From an uncultured Peptococcaceae bacterium (GTDB lineage: Bacteria; Bacillota; Dehalobacteriia; UBA4068; JAAVYR01), in contig CATIYQ010000048.1 of NCBI GenBank assembly GCA_949739465.1, forward strand, positions 1-12,758: DNA of 12,758 nt. Reading direction: 5' to 3'. This document shows, piece after piece, positions 1-7,002 of the stretch. Both the position numbers and the translations under genes were made by a program. The notes beneath the pieces were generated by a model, which had not been told where the DNA came from, made no database searches, and was given only the letters and a program-made list of their open reading frames with translations. Position 1 is the first letter of the stretch, and each line of letters starts with the position of its first letter.

Positions 1-405
1 AACGCGGATGATTTCCCCAAAGCCTAAGGTGATGATAGCCAGGTAGTCACCACGCAAGCGCAGGGCAGGGATGCCGATGAGCATACCGCAAAAGCCAGCT
101 ACCAAACCGCCCAATAGCAGTGAAATGGGGAATTCTACTGCCATAGGCAAATCCATATTCAAGGTGAAGAGGGCGGAGGCATATGCCCCGATGGACATAA
201 AGCCTGCATGTCCCAATACCAGTTCTCCTAAGCAGCCTGTGGTTAGGTTCAGAGAAACAGCTAAAATCACGTTGATGCAGGCGGCGATGATGATGCCTTG
301 ATAATAGTTGGAAATAATGCCTGTTTGAAATAGGAAAATCAATGCTAAGTAAGAGACGGCAATGGAGGCGGCTGTCATTAGAAAGGTGCGTAAATTCTTT
401 TTCAT
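1..405 (-). CDS. livM: Branched-chain amino acid ABC transporter permease LivM (partial, C-terminus outside window)
   Basis: The visible 135 codons begin with ATG at 405 (MKKNLRTFLMTA...) and run off the left edge, so only the N-terminal part of a roughly 300-residue permease is seen. The sequence is strongly hydrophobic, with an N-terminal membrane segment (about residues 10-28) and further segments after it. It contains the family stretch LNLTTGCLGELVLGHAGFMS (about 52-71), followed by GIPALRLRGDYLAIITLGFGEI, typical of LivM. Known role of the family: with LivH it forms the inner-membrane channel that imports leucine, isoleucine and valine. It starts 9 nt after the livH stop, and its AGGTGAT ribosome binding site begins within that stop codon, so translation is probably coupled. 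The ATPase genes livG and livF would be expected beyond the window. Confidence 0.95.
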   Translation of the reverse strand, partial: MKKNLRTFLMTAASIAVSYLALIFLFQTGIISNYYQGIIIAACINVILAVSLNLTTGCLGELVLGHAGFMSIGAYASALFTLNMDLPMAVEFPISLLLGGLVAGFCGMLIGIPALRLRGDYLAIITLGFGEIIRV

Positions 406-414
406 TGCTATCAC

Positions 415-1299
415 CTACACTTTCTCTTTCACATTTTTTCCGAAGATACCGGAAGGTTTGACGAGGAGCATGACAATGAGAATACCAAACACAATAGCGT
501 CTACCATGCTGGAGGAGATATAAGCGGTGATGAGCGCTTGGGCTAACCCCAAAAGCAGCCCGCCTACCATAGCCCCGGGAATGCTGCCGATGCCGCCGAT
601 AACGGCTGCGATAAATGCCTTCAGCCCCAACATCATACCCATATAAGGATTAATCTGCTGATAAGTGGAGCTGTAAAGAATGGCAGCCGCCGCTGCAAGA
701 CCTGTGCCGATAGCAAAGGTCAGAGAAATCGTGTTGTTGATGTTAATTCCCATAAGTTGGGCTGCCCCTGAGTCTTCGGATACAGCCCGCATGGCTTTGC
801 CTAGTTTTGTTTTGCTGACAAAGAGGGATAAGCCAATCATCAGCACAATGGTGATAATGAAGGTGGCCAGCGTTAAAAAGCTAATCTTCAAATCTCCAAT
901 GGTAAAGACTGTGCTGGGAAAACGATTGTTAAAGGGTCTTGGATTGGAGGTGAAAAGCAGCAAAAAGAGATTTTCCAATAAAAAGCTAACGCCAATCGCC
1001 GTAATCAAAGCGGACATACGGGAGGAGTTGCGCAGGGGTTTATAGGCAATCTTTTCGATGATAACCCCAAGGAGCGCACAAAGTAAAATTACCACAATAA
1101 ACGTTGCCCAAAGGGGAAGATTGAATTGCAGAAAGCAGATGAGGGCAAAATACGACCCTACCATGATGATGTCACCATGGGCAAAGTTGATGAGCTTCGC
1201 AATACCGTATACCATGGTATAGCCTAGTGCTACCAGGGCGTAAATGCTGCCTAACTGCAAACCGTTGATGAGTTGTTGGATAAAGTATGTTAGGTCCAT
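415..1299 (-). CDS. livH: Branched-chain amino acid ABC transporter permease LivH
   Basis: This is a 294-residue membrane protein beginning MDLTYFIQQLINGLQLGSIY. The ATG at 1299 is chosen because GAGGAA lies just upstream; an in-frame TTG five codons earlier (1314) overlaps that ribosome binding site and is unlikely. Family hallmarks are ALGYTMVYGIAKLINFAHGD (about residues 26-45), a late AFIAAVIGGIGSIPGAMVGG stretch and the LVKPSGIFG C-terminus. Length and multiple hydrophobic segments fit LivH. By family knowledge it pairs with LivM as the membrane channel of the branched-chain amino acid importer. It lies downstream of livJ, separated by a stem-loop, and is tightly followed by livM, so the three form one operon, probably with lower permease than binding-protein expression. 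Confidence 0.96.
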   Translation of the reverse strand: MDLTYFIQQLINGLQLGSIYALVALGYTMVYGIAKLINFAHGDIIMVGSYFALICFLQFNLPLWATFIVVILLCALLGVIIEKIAYKPLRNSSRMSALITAIGVSFLLENLFLLLFTSNPRPFNNRFPSTVFTIGDLKISFLTLATFIITIVLMIGLSLFVSKTKLGKAMRAVSEDSGAAQLMGININNTISLTFAIGTGLAAAAAILYSSTYQQINPYMGMMLGLKAFIAAVIGGIGSIPGAMVGGLLLGLAQALITAYISSSMVDAIVFGILIVMLLVKPSGIFGKNVKEKV

Positions 1300-1333
1300 A
1301 TTGTTTCCTCGCAATTTATTTTTTATATGATAA

Positions 1334-1376
1334 TAGTTAGGGGCTTTTATCGTTACAATATAAAAGCCCCTAACTA
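1334..1376 (-). terminator. Intercistronic 17-bp perfect stem-loop between livJ and livH
   Basis: The arms 1334-1350 and 1360-1376 are perfect reverse complements (17 bp, with a GGGGC/GCCCC core) around a 9-nt loop. On the transcribed strand it follows the livJ stop by 39 nt and precedes the livH start by 34 nt. What follows the stem is TTATCATAT and then A-rich sequence, not a run of T, so it is a poor intrinsic terminator. It may be a partial terminator or a 3' stabilising hairpin that keeps livJ mRNA more abundant than livH-livM mRNA. The structure is certain, the role is inferred. Confidence 0.7.
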
Positions 1377-1415
1377 AATCACATGATTGTTTATGTTTAT
1401 CTGATTTATATAGGA

Positions 1416-2609
1416 TTATTCACCGGGGGTGTATTGGTCAGCCAAAGCATATTGACCGTCTTTAATGGTGATGATAGATACGCTCTTGGTTGGGTTCCCA
1501 AAGTTACCTTCGGCATTTTCATAGGTGATATGACCGGTAACGCCGGTATAATCTGTTTCAGCCATTGCTGCAAGAACCGCTTCTTTATCGGTGCTGCCTG
1601 CCCGTTCGATTGCTTGGGCTAAAATCATGACAGAGTCATAACCGAGTGCAGAGAAGGAAATAGGGTCTTTGCCATAAGCGGTGCGATATGCTTCTACGAA
1701 ATCTTTTACGACTGGGGTTTCGTCTTGGGTATAGTAGTGATTTGCAAAGTAGCAGCCTTCGATAGCGTCTCTGTTGTCTTCTGTAACAGCTTCTAAGGTG
1801 CCGTCCCAACCGTCAGCGCCCATTAAAGTAGAAGTGAGTCCTACTTCTTTTGCTTGGGTAGCGATTAAGGCTACGGTGTTGTAGTAGCTTGGGATGAACA
1901 AAGCGTCAGGTTTAGATGTGTTGATTTTAGTTAATTGAGATTTGAAATCCTGGTCTCCAGCATTGAACGCTTCATAGTTGGTTACGGTCATATCCAAGGA
2001 TTCTGCTTTTGCTTTGAATGCTTCGGCAATCCCGATAGAATAGTCGTCGGAAGTGTCATACAAAATAGCTACGGTGTTAAAGCCCAATTTTTCTTTAGCA
2101 TAGCTTGCCATGGTTTCCCCTTGATATGGGTCTAAGAAGCAAGTTCTGTAAACGTTGGTACCAAAGGTGGTAACGTCTGCAGCGGTTGCAGTTGGGGTGA
2201 TGATAGGCAGATTATCTTTCACAGATTTTTGAGCGACGCTGATGGTAGGTTTGCTGGTAACGTCACCAACTAATGCGACAATGCCTTCGCCTACCAATTT
2301 ATTGTAAGCGTTTACTGCTTTGGTAGCGTCCCCTTCTTCATCTTCACTGGCGATTTCGATTTGTTTACCTAAGATACCGCCTTCAGCGTTTAATTTTTCA
2401 ATGGCTAATTTAGAACCATTGCTGGTGGCTACACCGTAAACGGATACATTACCGGTTAATGGCGCTAAGATACCGATTTTAATAGTTTCGCCTTCTGTTC
2501 CTTGTTGTTTATCGTTGCCCGTTTGATCATCTTTGTTTCCGCAGCCGGCAAATGCTGTTGCAGCCAGTGCCAATGCTAAAGAAATGGTTAAGATTTTTTT
2601 TGCTTTCAT
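1416..2609 (-). CDS. livJ: Branched-chain amino acid ABC transporter substrate-binding lipoprotein LivJ
   Basis: This is a 397-residue protein with a lipoprotein signal peptide: a KAKK start, a hydrophobic core (about 6-19) and a lipobox AFAGC with Cys23 as the predicted lipid-modified residue. A charged, Q/G-rich linker follows, then a Peripla_BP_6 type I binding fold starting IKIGILAPLTGNVSVYG. Further family features are GGILGKQIEIASEDEEGD and a second-lobe stretch AILYDTSDDYSIGIAEAFK. Known role: captures leucine, isoleucine or valine outside the membrane and delivers it to LivHM; the exact ligand cannot be read from sequence. The ATG at 2609 has a perfect-looking GGAGGAG ribosome binding site. 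It is the first gene of the liv operon and has its own strong promoter. Confidence 0.95.
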   Translation of the reverse strand: MKAKKILTISLALALAATAFAGCGNKDDQTGNDKQQGTEGETIKIGILAPLTGNVSVYGVATSNGSKLAIEKLNAEGGILGKQIEIASEDEEGDATKAVNAYNKLVGEGIVALVGDVTSKPTISVAQKSVKDNLPIITPTATAADVTTFGTNVYRTCFLDPYQGETMASYAKEKLGFNTVAILYDTSDDYSIGIAEAFKAKAESLDMTVTNYEAFNAGDQDFKSQLTKINTSKPDALFIPSYYNTVALIATQAKEVGLTSTLMGADGWDGTLEAVTEDNRDAIEGCYFANHYYTQDETPVVKDFVEAYRTAYGKDPISFSALGYDSVMILAQAIERAGSTDKEAVLAAMAETDYTGVTGHITYENAEGNFGNPTKSVSIITIKDGQYALADQYTPGE

Positions 2610-2622
2610 TGCAACTCCTCCA

Positions 2623-2637
2623 AATTTTCTTGAGATT
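2623..2637 (-). promoter_or_regulatory. Possible CodY-like box in the livJ leader
   Basis: Read on the minus strand, the 15 bases AATCTCAAGAAAATT match the published CodY consensus AATTTTCWGAAAATT at 12 of 15 positions, with the right half perfect. It lies between the predicted livJ transcription start (about 2647) and the ribosome binding site, where a bound repressor would block transcription. CodY is a known repressor of branched-chain amino acid transport in Firmicutes. The surrounding DNA is AT-rich, so a chance match is possible. Confidence 0.4.
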
Positions 2638-2653
2638 TTTTATTGTTTCGTTT

Positions 2654-2682
2654 ATTATACGTCAGTTCATTTTGATTTTCAA
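2654..2682 (-). promoter_or_regulatory. Sigma-A type promoter of livJ
   Basis: Reading the minus strand, TTGAAA (2682-2677) is followed after exactly 17 bp by a perfect TATAAT (2659-2654). The predicted start is near 2647, giving a leader of about 38 nt that contains the GGAGGAG site of livJ. No other comparable promoter is seen between feoB and livJ. Confidence 0.85.
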
Positions 2683-2700
2683 GAGAATTTTTCTCGAAAA
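2676..2700. promoter_or_regulatory. Imperfect 25-bp dyad overlapping the livJ -35 box
   Basis: The sequence centred on 2688 reads as a palindrome with 10 of 12 base pairs matched between arms (left TTTTCAAGAGAA, right TTTTCTCGAAAA). One arm contains the -35 box of livJ, so a dimeric regulator bound here would affect RNA polymerase access. The regulator is unknown. The arms resemble CodY half-sites but the spacing differs. Confidence 0.4.
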
Positions 2701-2725
2701 GGGAAGTAAATCTTATATTTCTTCT

Positions 2726-2777
2726 GTTTTTTATCGGTTTTTATCTGTTTTAGTTGTTTTTAACTGGTGTTTTATCG
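2726..2777. repeat. Short T-rich repeats upstream of livJ promoter
   Basis: Three copies of a G-T(4-6)-ATC motif occur on the plus strand: 2726-2736 and 2737-2747 (adjacent 11-mers GTTTTTTATCG and GTTTTTATCTG) and 2769-2777 (GTTTTATCG). They lie 44-95 bp upstream of the livJ -35 box. They could be an upstream AT-rich activating element or simply low-complexity spacer. Confidence 0.35.
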
Positions 2778-2813
2778 ATTTGTTGTAAAATTTGAATATC
2801 AAAATATATAGCG

Positions 2814-2854
2814 TAAAAAAAGCAGGAAAGAATCGTTTGTCTAATTCTTTCCTG
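2814..2854 (-). terminator. Rho-independent terminator of feoAB
   Basis: On the minus strand an 11-bp perfect stem (CAGGAAAGAAT pairing with ATTCTTTCCTG, arms 2854-2844 and 2833-2823) with a 10-nt loop is followed by C and seven T. It begins 24 bp after the feoB stop. It separates the feo genes from the livJ promoter region. Confidence 0.92.
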
Positions 2855-2878
2855 TATTCATATGGGTAGGAAGTACGG

Positions 2879-5008
2879 TTATCCTAGTGCAAGTAGCATT
2901 TTTAATATCAGATTGGCGAGGATACAGAGTAGGATACCGCATAGGGTTGGAATTGCCATAGCAAGGAGCGTCCATTTCCAGCTGCCCGTTTCTTTTTTGA
3001 TGGTGAGACAAGTAGTGGAGCAGGGAAAATGAATGAGAGAAAAGAGCATGGTGCAAAGAGCGGTGGTTGTGGTCCAGCCATGGGCAAGGAGCAATTCTTT
3101 TAATTGGAAGAGATTATCCATTTCTATGAGGCTACCGGTAGCAAGATAGCTCATGATGATGATAGGAAAAACAATTTCGTTGGCGGGAAAGCCCAGGATA
3201 AAGGCGGTGAGAATGTAGCCATCCAGTCCCATAATACGGGCTAAAGGGTCGAGAAAGTTTGCGGCGTGGGTAAGGAGCGTTACTTCTCCGATGGTGATGT
3301 TGGCAGCCAGCCAGATGATAAGCCCTGCAGGGGCAGCAACGGAGACTGCCCTGCCCAGAACGAATAATGTTCTGTCTAAGAGGGAGCGGATAATTACCTG
3401 TTTGACTTGGGGTTTGCGGTAAGGAGGCAGCTCTAGGGCGAAGGATGAAGGCATTCCTTTGAGGATGGTCTGGGAAAGTATTTTAGAAACCAGAAAGGTC
3501 ATGGCAAGGCCCAAAAGAATGAAACAAGTGACAATGGCGGCAGAGAGGATAGAACCGAACCAGCCTTGATAGGTGGCAATAAAAAACATATTGGCAAGCA
3601 TAATCAGCGTGGGAAACCTGCCGTTGCAAGGTGCAAAGGAGTTGGTAAGAATGGCAATGAGACGCTCTCTGGGAGAGTCAATAATACGACAACCCATAAC
3701 GCCGGTAGCGTTGCAACCAAAGCCCATGCAGATGGTAAGGGCTTGCTTGCCGCAGGCATGGCAGCTTTTGAATAGTTTATCCAGATTGAAGGCAAGTCGC
3801 GGCAGATAGCCTAAATCTTCTAATAAAGTGAATAAGGGAAAGAAGATAGCCATGGGAGGCAGCATAACGGATATGACCCAGCCTAGGGTGCGGAAGACGC
3901 CGCAGATGAACATATCTGTAAACCAAAGGGGCAAATTGCTAGAATTGGCGGCAGCAAGCAGCCATGTCTCTGCTGTAAAAAAGAACTTAGATAGCAGCTG
4001 AGAAGGGTAGTTTGCGCCAACGATGGTCAACCAGAAAATAACGCCTAAAAGGAGCAGCATCATGGGAATCCCCCAGGTTTTGCTGGTGAGTAGTCTATCT
4101 ACCTTGCGGTCAAATTTGGCGTAGTCGTCGTTTTCTATAGTTACGACTTTTTGATAAATTTTTTCTCCCTGCTGCACATAGGCAGTAGCAATCATATCCT
4201 TTTGTTGCTCCCGGGAAATATTTTTTTCCGTTAAGTAGTTAGTTGCCTGGGTGAGTAATGGGGCAAAGGTGGGGTCTTGGTAAAAATCCTCCCCGGCAAG
4301 GCAGGCGATTTTTTCATATAATGCCTGATTGTTACCGAGCAATTGTAGGGCAACCCAACGGCTGTTTAAACCTTGGATATGGGTTTCGATTTGTGATGTT
4401 AGCATGGTGATAGCCGTTTCAATGGGTTCCGGGTAGGTGATTTTCATTGGCGGTATAGGACTGCTACTCTGTGTGAGACGGGCGACGGCTGCCATGACAT
4501 CCTCCAGTCCTTCGTGATTACGGGCGGTCGTTCCTACTACTGGGATGCCCAGTTCTTTTTCAAGTTGGGGTAAATCTACGGTAATCTGTTTCTTTGCTGC
4601 TTCGTCCAGTAGGTTAACGCAAAGAACGGCGCGAGGGCAGATTTCCAGCGTTTGCAATACCAGATTGAGATTACGCTCTAGGCAAGTGGCGTCTGCTACA
4701 ATGATAACGGCATCCGGCTGGTGAAAGCAAAGAAAGTCTCGGGCAACTTCTTCCTCGGCAGAGTGGGCCATTAGGGAATAAGTGCCGGGTAAATCCACCA
4801 ATGTATAGATTTGCCCTTGGTAGGTATAGGTTCCACAGGCGTTGGAGACGGTTTTTCCGGGCCAGTTGCCGGTATGCTGGTTTAATCCGGTTAAGCTGTT
4901 AAATACGGTGCTTTTTCCCACATTGGGGTTGCCTGCCAGAGCGATTATTTTTTCTTCCGGCGGCAAGGTGTGTAAATTGCTATCCAAGATATCCTTTCTT
5001 TTTTTCAT
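2879..5008 (-). CDS. feoB: Ferrous iron transporter FeoB
   Basis: This is a 709-residue inner-membrane Fe(II) transporter with an N-terminal G-protein domain. GTPase motifs are G1 GNPNVGKS (26-33), a switch region HTGNWPGKTV (45-54), G3 DLPG (72-75), G4 NLLD (132-135) and G5 TTAR (160-163). A helical spacer follows, then membrane segments from about residue 312. The conserved core includes CGKQALTICMGFGCNATGVM (about 419-438) and FAPCNGRFPTL (458-468), typical of the FeoB permease domains. The ATG at 5008 is preferred because AAGGAGAGGAGC precedes it; the frame stays open upstream for 49 codons overlapping feoA, but those codons do not resemble FeoB. It lies 41 nt after feoA, with which FeoB functions, and ends at a strong terminator. 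Confidence 0.97.
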   Translation of the reverse strand: MKKRKDILDSNLHTLPPEEKIIALAGNPNVGKSTVFNSLTGLNQHTGNWPGKTVSNACGTYTYQGQIYTLVDLPGTYSLMAHSAEEEVARDFLCFHQPDAVIIVADATCLERNLNLVLQTLEICPRAVLCVNLLDEAAKKQITVDLPQLEKELGIPVVGTTARNHEGLEDVMAAVARLTQSSSPIPPMKITYPEPIETAITMLTSQIETHIQGLNSRWVALQLLGNNQALYEKIACLAGEDFYQDPTFAPLLTQATNYLTEKNISREQQKDMIATAYVQQGEKIYQKVVTIENDDYAKFDRKVDRLLTSKTWGIPMMLLLLGVIFWLTIVGANYPSQLLSKFFFTAETWLLAAANSSNLPLWFTDMFICGVFRTLGWVISVMLPPMAIFFPLFTLLEDLGYLPRLAFNLDKLFKSCHACGKQALTICMGFGCNATGVMGCRIIDSPRERLIAILTNSFAPCNGRFPTLIMLANMFFIATYQGWFGSILSAAIVTCFILLGLAMTFLVSKILSQTILKGMPSSFALELPPYRKPQVKQVIIRSLLDRTLFVLGRAVSVAAPAGLIIWLAANITIGEVTLLTHAANFLDPLARIMGLDGYILTAFILGFPANEIVFPIIIMSYLATGSLIEMDNLFQLKELLLAHGWTTTTALCTMLFSLIHFPCSTTCLTIKKETGSWKWTLLAMAIPTLCGILLCILANLILKMLLALG

Positions 5009-5035
5009 GCTGCTCCTCTCCTTATCTTCCTCATT

Positions 5036-5064
5036 AAAAAGATACAATATCAAAAAGATACAAT
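5036..5064. repeat. 13-bp direct repeat at the feoA 3' end
   Basis: The plus-strand sequence AAAAAGATACAAT occurs at 5036-5048 and again at 5052-5064, a period of 16 bp. One copy encodes the last residues of FeoA and the second lies just past its stop codon, which suggests a small tandem duplication. Confidence 0.75.
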
Positions 5065-5340
5065 GATTTGTTCTGCATCCTCCTGCCGTAAGGCAATGAC
5101 GGCGCCTCTTATCAAGTAGGCGGTGGGGTCTCCCATGGGGCTGCGATAAAGGCATTGTACTGCTGTATCCGGGACGAATCCTAAGTCCAGCAGTCGGCGA
5201 CGCATATCTCCTTTTAGTTGGAGGTGGGAAATGGTTGCCTTTTTACCGATGGGCAGTAGATGGAGAGGTTGATAGAGTTTCATGTCTTGGGGCTTGATAC
5301 TTGGGGAATTGCTAATGGGCTGTTGCGGTGCTCTTTCCAT
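5050..5340 (-). CDS. feoA: Ferrous iron transport protein FeoA (SH3-like cytosolic partner of FeoB)
   Basis: This is a 96-residue protein. The FeoA core starts near residue 20 (MKLYQPLHLLPIGKKATI) and shows the hallmark MRRRLLDLGFVPDTAVQCLYRSPMGDP, then the C-terminal AVIALRQEDAEQIIV typical of the SH3-like FeoA fold. The ATG at 5340 has GAGG seven bases upstream; a GTG two codons earlier overlaps that region, and the internal ATG at 5283 has no clear ribosome binding site. The roughly 19-residue N-terminal extension rich in Q, P and S is therefore probably real but is not part of the usual family core. FeoA is thought to modulate FeoB and is the first gene of the pair. Confidence 0.94.
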   Translation of the reverse strand: MERAPQQPISNSPSIKPQDMKLYQPLHLLPIGKKATISHLQLKGDMRRRLLDLGFVPDTAVQCLYRSPMGDPTAYLIRGAVIALRQEDAEQIIVSF

Positions 5341-5415
5341 AGTCACGCCTCATTCTCTGTGGTTTTGTTCTTGCTTACAGCATATGCGGGAAAGAATGAT
5401 TGGTTCGTTGTCCCT

Positions 5416-5450
5416 GAAAAAAAAGATTGAAGCATGGTAGCTTCAATCTT
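5416..5450 (-). terminator. Rho-independent terminator of the fabD-fabT operon
   Basis: On the minus strand an 11-bp perfect stem (AAGATTGAAGC with GCTTCAATCTT, arms 5450-5440 and 5433-5423) and a 6-nt loop run into eight T. It begins 46 bp after the MarR-family stop. It should isolate feoAB from the fatty-acid regulator, so feoAB needs its own promoter in 5341-5415; I see no convincing -35/-10 pair or Fur box there. Confidence 0.93.
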
Positions 5451-5496
5451 GGAATTGGTTTTCTTGAAATTGTTTTTTGCAAAAAATCATTTTGTT

Positions 5497-5976
5497 TTAC
5501 AGAGCGGGGACAGAGCCCTTTTCTTCTTCCCTGTCCACTAACATCTGGAAAAAGTTGCTTACTTTGGCAATGAAGGCAAAAATCATATCGTCATCCTCTG
5601 TGGGGAAGAATTGGTCGATAGCGTCAGTCATTTTCCTGTGAAATTCATCATGGATGTGAAAAACTTCCTCTCCTTTTTCTGTAAGACAGAGGAGTACAGC
5701 TCGTTTATCTTTTTCATCTTTGACTCGTTTGACGAAGTTTTTCCGCTCCATTCGGTCGATAGCAAGGGTCAGAGAAGAAATGGTAATGCGCAAATCTTCC
5801 GCTACTTCACTCATTCTCCGTTTGCCGGGAAGACCGATTTTCTCAATGATATGGGCTTCTGTAACGGAGAATTGATAATCTTTGGTCTGTTGAGAGCGAA
5901 TATAGCTTTCCTCTAATTTTAAGATGTTATTAAAGATTTGAGTTAGGAAAATGTTGATTTCCTCTTTGCGTTTCAT
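5497..5976 (-). CDS. fabT: MarR-family transcriptional regulator, FabT-like
   Basis: This is a 159-residue MarR-type winged helix-turn-helix protein. N-terminal dimerisation helices are followed by SVTEAHIIEKIG (37-48), MSEVAEDLRITISSLTLAIDRMERKNFVKR (55-84, including the recognition helix about 65-79), the wing DEKDKR (87-92) and LTEKGEE (98-104). A long C-terminal dimerisation helix follows. The ATG at 5976 has GGGAGG upstream. It is 29 nt downstream of fabD in the same operon and next to the divergent fab cluster. MarR proteins in this position (FabT in streptococci and lactococci) are known repressors of fatty-acid synthesis genes. Calling this FabT is inference from context; family membership is clear. 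It probably represses its own operon through the operators at 6991-7050. Confidence 0.85.
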   Translation of the reverse strand: MKRKEEINIFLTQIFNNILKLEESYIRSQQTKDYQFSVTEAHIIEKIGLPGKRRMSEVAEDLRITISSLTLAIDRMERKNFVKRVKDEKDKRAVLLCLTEKGEEVFHIHDEFHRKMTDAIDQFFPTEDDDMIFAFIAKVSNFFQMLVDREEEKGSVPAL

Positions 5977-6005
5977 GTTTGCCTCCCAAAGCGGTCTTTT
6001 ACTGT

Positions 6006-6935
6006 TTATTTGCCAAAGTTTGTGAGAAATTCTTGCATTTGTTCCGGGGATTCCAGCGTATAAGTTTTGGCATTACGGTCGATACGGCGGTTAAAGCCGG
6101 CAAGAGTCTTGCCCGGTCCCGCTTCGGCAAAGACGGTAACGTCTTCTTGCAGCATTTGCTCAATGGTAGTCTGCCACTTTACCGGGTGGGTCATGTGTTG
6201 TTCTAAATGGGGCGGCAAATCTGTACTTGTTGCCAGCAGCGTCCCTGTCAGATTGGTATAGATAGGAAAACACGGTGCAGCAAAAGTAAACCCTGCTAAA
6301 TAATCTTTCATTTCGGCAGCGGCGTCGGCAATGAGTTTGGTGTGAAAAGGACCGCCGGTGTTTAAGGTAACAGCTTTCATGGCGCCACCTGCAAGACAGG
6401 CGGCAGCGGCGTCTTCTACGCCCTTTTTTGTGCCGGAGATAACCAATTGTTTCGGGCAGTTGTAGTTGACGGGCGTGACAAAATCTGCTGTATTACGGCA
6501 AATTTCTTCTACCGCCTCGTTGGTGAGACCGATAATGGCAGCCATTGCCCCGGGATTTTCCTGTGAGGCTTTTTGCATCAGTTCACCTCGTTTTGCCACA
6601 ATGCGGATACCGTCCTCTAAAGAGAAAACGCCTGCGGCACAAAGAGCGGTATATTCTCCTAAAGAGAACCCTGCCGCCATATCCGGCGTAATACCTGCCT
6701 CTTGCAGCGTTAAGAAAACGCCCATGGAAAGGGTGAAAATAGCCAATTGGGAATTGACCGTCTGAGAAAGAATCTCCTCCGGTCCTTGAAAGCAGAGAGC
6801 GGCAATATCTCTGCCGGTGACCGCTTCTGCTGTATCAAAAGCCTTTTTTACCATAGGGTATGCTTGATAAAGAGCCTCTCCCATGCCTACTGTTTGACAG
6901 CCCTGCCCCGGGAAAAGGAATGCTTTTTTTGTCAT
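6006..6935 (-). CDS. fabD: Malonyl-CoA:ACP transacylase FabD
   Basis: This 309-residue enzyme transfers malonyl from CoA to acyl carrier protein, supplying extender units for FabH and FabF. The active-site nucleophile is Ser91 in GFSLGEYTAL (89-98). Other catalytic features are Gln11 in FPGQG (8-12), Arg116 in AKRGELMQ and His198 in GGPFHT. The usual FPGQGSQ motif reads FPGQGCQ here (Cys13), a mild variant. Length matches the family. The ATG at 6935 has AAGGAG eight to nine bases upstream. It is transcribed away from fabH and followed by the MarR gene, unlike the usual Firmicute layout where fabD lies between fabK and fabG. Confidence 0.97.
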   Translation of the reverse strand: MTKKAFLFPGQGCQTVGMGEALYQAYPMVKKAFDTAEAVTGRDIAALCFQGPEEILSQTVNSQLAIFTLSMGVFLTLQEAGITPDMAAGFSLGEYTALCAAGVFSLEDGIRIVAKRGELMQKASQENPGAMAAIIGLTNEAVEEICRNTADFVTPVNYNCPKQLVISGTKKGVEDAAAACLAGGAMKAVTLNTGGPFHTKLIADAAAEMKDYLAGFTFAAPCFPIYTNLTGTLLATSTDLPPHLEQHMTHPVKWQTTIEQMLQEDVTVFAEAGPGKTLAGFNRRIDRNAKTYTLESPEQMQEFLTNFGK

Positions 6936-6990
6936 TGCTTCTGCTCCTTTGTCAGTATTGTCAACATGATTTCTAATTCCTTCGACAGGA

Positions 6991-7002
6991 TTTGTTTGAC
7001 AA
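6991..7002 (+). promoter_or_regulatory. Operator-like 12-mer overlapping the fabH -35 box (left copy)
   Basis: TTTGTTTGACAA contains the -35 hexamer TTGACA of the plus-strand promoter. It is identical to the minus-strand sequence at 7050-7039, and the match continues loosely (N then CTA). The core GTTTGACAATC (6994-7004) is a palindrome with one mismatched pair. It resembles the TTTGA/TCAAA half-sites of FabT operators in lactic acid bacteria. The MarR protein encoded at 5497-5976 is the likely ligand (inference). Confidence 0.65.

Noticed and set aside
2552..2788. Open frame of 78 codons on the plus strand across the livJ 5' end and promoter
   Set aside because: It is F/L-rich translation of AT-rich DNA, has no ribosome binding site, and covers the livJ signal-peptide codons and promoter on the other strand.
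5009..5155. In-frame N-terminal extension of FeoB by 49 codons
   Set aside because: It overlaps feoA in another frame, resembles nothing in FeoB, and the ATG at 5008 has a good ribosome binding site followed by the normal FeoB start.
5473..5486. 14-bp perfect palindrome TTTTTTGCAAAAAA after the MarR gene stop
   Set aside because: It is a T run meeting an A run with no extended arms; it cannot form a stable hairpin with a usable loop, and the real terminator lies just downstream at 5416-5450.
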